Shown: piece by piece, positions 6,875 to 8,076 of the stretch
How positions within the stretch are numbered: position 1 is the first letter of the stretch
How the letters are laid out: every line of letters begins with the position of its first letter
NCBI GenBank assembly: GCA_964519615.1
Contig: CAZFIM010000097.1
Span: 1-8,076, forward strand
Origin: CAZFIM01 sp964519615
GTDB taxonomy: Bacteria > Chloroflexota > Dehalococcoidia > GIF9 > UBA5629
Reading direction: 5' to 3'
DNA length: 8,076 bases
Made by a program: the position numbers and the translations under genes
The notes under the pieces: model-generated
The model's database searches: none
What the model was told of the DNA's origin: nothing
What the model saw: the letters and a program-made list of their open reading frames with translations, nothing else

Positions 6875-7120
6875 GAGTCCCTTACTATAGTCGTTGTGAG
6901 CTGTTAAAGCCTGCAATTACATTTCTATATGAAAATCTGATAACTTGTTTGCTATTGTTGGCTTGAGCAATAGTCATTGTTTACGGGGTAAAAAAAGGCC
7001 AGTTTGAAGGGGAGAAAACGAATACCGGGAATCCGTAGGGGGAATTGTTCCAGATAGCACCTATTCACTTATTAATGTGCTGCACTACCGGATTATCATC
7101 TGATTACGTACTACAATTTG

Positions 7121-7158
7121 GGCGTACCTTGCAGTAGGTTTTTACGGCAAGGTACGCC
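7121..7158 (-). terminator. Perfect 12-bp hairpin downstream of the DUF1326 gene (probable transcript end)
   Basis: GGCGTACCTTGC (7121-7132) is perfectly complementary to 7147-7158. After one A-G mismatch three more pairs (GTA/TAC) close a 6-nt loop. It lies about 50 nt past the DUF1326 stop. The minus-strand tail is CAAATTGTAG, a weak T-tract; the plus-strand tail ATCTTTCTTT is richer in T. It probably ends the DUF1326 transcript, perhaps Rho-assisted, or is a 3' stabilising stem. Function as an intrinsic terminator is uncertain. Confidence 0.55.
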
Positions 7159-7209
7159 ATCTTTCTTTGCTGAGCCGATAATACCGGAACTACGTCAGTT
7201 GACTCTTAG

Positions 7210-7812
7210 TTAATCACCTTGAACGGCAAAATTAGCCACTACACCGCTGGTGTTATGAAACTCGATATTTTTGTTATAGTCACGGAACGCCCACAGATTG
7301 GTATTGGCAAATTTAATATTTAAAGCAGCGGTATTCCATGAATTTTCCATGCGTATGGGAGTCTTGCCGTCGCCGCCGGTAGTGAGTTTTATGTGCTGCT
7401 CGCCGAAGGGCATAACGATGTTGTAGACGCCGTCTTTTTCATTGATATCGATTTTAACAAATTTGACGCCAAGGCATTTGCCCCATCCCTCAGCACCCAG
7501 ATGTTTTTTTACAAAAGGCTCTAAGACTTTCTTCTGTTCGGGAGTGGCGTTATCGCTTATATAGGCGGCTCCTTCTTTTACGCCTTTCATGAGTTCTGCG
7601 AATGTCGGCCCAATACCATCCTGATGATGGATTATGGTAATGCCTTTCATGTCAACGTTGTTGATCTGTCCTTCTGTAATTTGATATGTGGCGAAGTTCA
7701 CGCAGGGTTTGTTGTTCCACATGTCCCTGCCGAACCAGAGAGGACAATGCCCTTCTGTGCGGCAGCACTCAAATAGATTGCCCTTCAGCATCCAACCTTT
7801 CTGCATAGTCAT
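7210..7812 (-). CDS. DUF1326 domain-containing protein
   Basis: Protein of 200 residues with no signal peptide or membrane segment, so probably cytoplasmic. It matches DUF1326, a family of unknown function. It opens with a short W-x-L-K-G segment and a cysteine cluster (Cys16, Cys17, Cys23-Pro24, Cys37), then a domain containing YISDNATPEQKKVLEPFV (about 84-101). That resembles the D-x-x-A-T-x-E-Q-x-x-x-L-x-x-I segment of family members. A further Cys113 lies in WGKCLGVKF. Members usually show CxCxxxCPC; here it is CC-x5-CPL, so one or two cysteines of the putative metal or redox cluster are displaced or lost. Start: ATG 7812 with AAAGGAG 7 nt upstream; an ATG two codons in is less well placed. 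It has its own consensus promoter and sits apart from the importer operon. Function is not known. Confidence 0.8.
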   Translation of the reverse strand: MTMQKGWMLKGNLFECCRTEGHCPLWFGRDMWNNKPCVNFATYQITEGQINNVDMKGITIIHHQDGIGPTFAELMKGVKEGAAYISDNATPEQKKVLEPFVKKHLGAEGWGKCLGVKFVKIDINEKDGVYNIVMPFGEQHIKLTTGGDGKTPIRMENSWNTAALNIKFANTNLWAFRDYNKNIEFHNTSGVVANFAVQGD

Positions 7813-7896
7813 TTCCTTTCTCCTTTCTTGATAACTCTATTTACGGTGTGCATAGTGCAAATGAACCTGTTTTAACGGTAATAATTAGAACAATCA

Positions 7897-7911
7897 CATA
7901 GCTTAACTATG
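7897..7911. repeat. Short inverted repeat in the DUF1326 leader
   Basis: CATAG (7897-7901) and CTATG (7907-7911) flank CTTAA. It lies in the predicted 5' untranslated leader, about 40 nt after the predicted transcription start. It could be a small operator or leader hairpin, or chance given its size. Confidence 0.25.
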
Positions 7912-7925
7912 AATTATTGACATCG

Positions 7926-7952
7926 CCGAATTCCGGCAGGGAACAAATTCGG
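7926..7952. promoter_or_regulatory. Inverted repeat spanning the predicted transcription start
   Basis: CCGAATT (7926-7932) and AATTCGG (7946-7952) are perfectly complementary across 13 bp. The repeat overlaps the predicted +1 (about 7950) of the promoter at 7985-7957. That position suits a repressor operator, or a 5'-terminal mRNA stem. Size and position are seen; function is inferred. Confidence 0.45.
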
Positions 7953-7956
7953 TCAG

Positions 7957-7985
7957 ATTATATAATATAATAATGATGATGTCAA
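7957..7985 (-). promoter_or_regulatory. Consensus sigma-70-type promoter for the DUF1326 gene
   Basis: On the minus strand TTGACA (7985-7980) is separated by exactly 17 bp from TATAAT (7962-7957); both hexamers match the housekeeping consensus perfectly. Predicted start is about 7950, giving a leader near 138 nt before ATG 7812. AT-rich repeats directly upstream could act as an UP element or activator sites. Confidence 0.85.
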
Positions 7986-7987
7986 TA

Positions 7988-8076
7988 TTCATGTCAAATC
8001 ATTATAAATAATTCACATCATGTTATTTAAATATATTCACGTCAAATTATAATAATCAGTTCACATCAATACTAGT
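7988..8076. repeat. 24-bp-period tandem repeats with TTCAYRTCA boxes (runs to window edge)
   Basis: TTCATGTCA, TTCACATCA, TTCACGTCA and TTCACATCA begin at 7988, 8012, 8036 and 8060, exactly 24 bp apart. The boxes are conserved and the AT-rich spacers less so; the units starting at 7988 and 8036 agree at 18 of 24 positions. A related TGATGTCA lies at 7977-7984, half a period (12 bp) from the first box, and overlaps the -35. On the minus strand the boxes read TGAYRTGAA and sit just upstream of the promoter, where activator sites lie. The array may continue beyond the window. Confidence 0.75.

Larger units (their letters stand above)
6806..7209. other. 404-bp intergenic region between the DUF1326 gene and the importer
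   Basis: I find no coding region here. On the minus strand, in order, it contains a 12-bp perfect hairpin (7158-7121), a run of seven T after GGCC (6996-6990) with no clear stem before it, and a 6-bp inverted repeat CTATTG/CAATAG (6952-6957 and 6968-6973). A strong Shine-Dalgarno with a start-stop codon pair follows (6874-6855), then a TATAAT hexamer at 6828-6823. No TTGACA-like -35 is correctly spaced from any -10 candidate, so the importer promoter is not identified. It may depend on an activator or another sigma factor. Confidence 0.6.

Noticed and set aside
6459..6890. Open frame of 143 codons on the plus strand
   Set aside because: It is the complement of the binding-protein signal peptide and linker region, with no family resemblance. 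The lipoprotein reading explains the sequence.
6952..6973. CTATTG/CAATAG inverted repeat as an operator of the importer
   Set aside because: A 6-bp stem with a 10-nt loop in AT-rich DNA is expected by chance, and it is not positioned against any credible promoter.
6990..6996. Seven-T run on the minus strand as an intrinsic terminator
   Set aside because: No stable stem ends directly before it; only GGCC precedes the run.
7988..8076. The repeat array as a CRISPR
   Set aside because: The conserved box is only 9 bp with 15-bp AT-rich spacers that resemble one another. A CRISPR has longer identical repeats and unrelated spacers of about 30 bp or more.
8071..8076. ACTAGT at the very end of the window as a cloning or attachment site
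   Set aside because: A single six-base site at a window edge carries no evidence beyond coincidence.

Overview
This window is a compact bacterial gene block with every gene on the minus strand, so transcription runs from high to low coordinates. It shows moderate GC in genes, AT-rich intergenic DNA, AAGGAG-type ribosome sites and a consensus sigma-70-type promoter. A lipoprotein with a Ser/Thr/Pro linker, a HAAT-type (branched-chain amino acid family) ABC importer and a DUF1326 protein suggest an anaerobic heterotroph, perhaps Chloroflexota (Dehalococcoidia-like) or Firmicutes. That placement is a low-confidence inference; no marker gene is present.

Layout, in transcription order. (1) 8076-7813: an AT-rich control region. 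It holds four TTCAYRTCA boxes at an exact 24-bp period, which run to the window edge. Next come a perfect TTGACA-N17-TATAAT promoter and an inverted repeat at the predicted transcription start. (2) 7812-7210: a DUF1326 protein of unknown function. (3) 7209-6806: a 404-bp gap with a 12-bp perfect hairpin (probable end of the DUF1326 transcript) and a very strong Shine-Dalgarno in front of an ATG-TAG start-stop. (4) 6805-2112: a complete five-gene importer: lipoprotein binding protein, two permeases (LivH, LivM) and two ATPases (LivG, LivF). A 15-bp perfect stem-loop lies between the binding protein and the permeases. (5) 2057-1605: a small VOC-fold metalloprotein. (6) 1483-1: DhaK and DhaL, the two halves of a dihydroxyacetone-type kinase. 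They are coupled by a GTGA overlap, and dhaL runs off the window.

From the binding protein to dhaL the genes are closely spaced, with no convincing terminator. They probably form one operon that imports a small polar metabolite and processes it through a VOC enzyme and a hydroxyketone kinase. The cargo cannot be read from sequence. Points most worth checking are the repeat-promoter array, the start-stop element, the intercistronic hairpin, and the unusual pairing of a HAAT importer with a divergent DhaKL.
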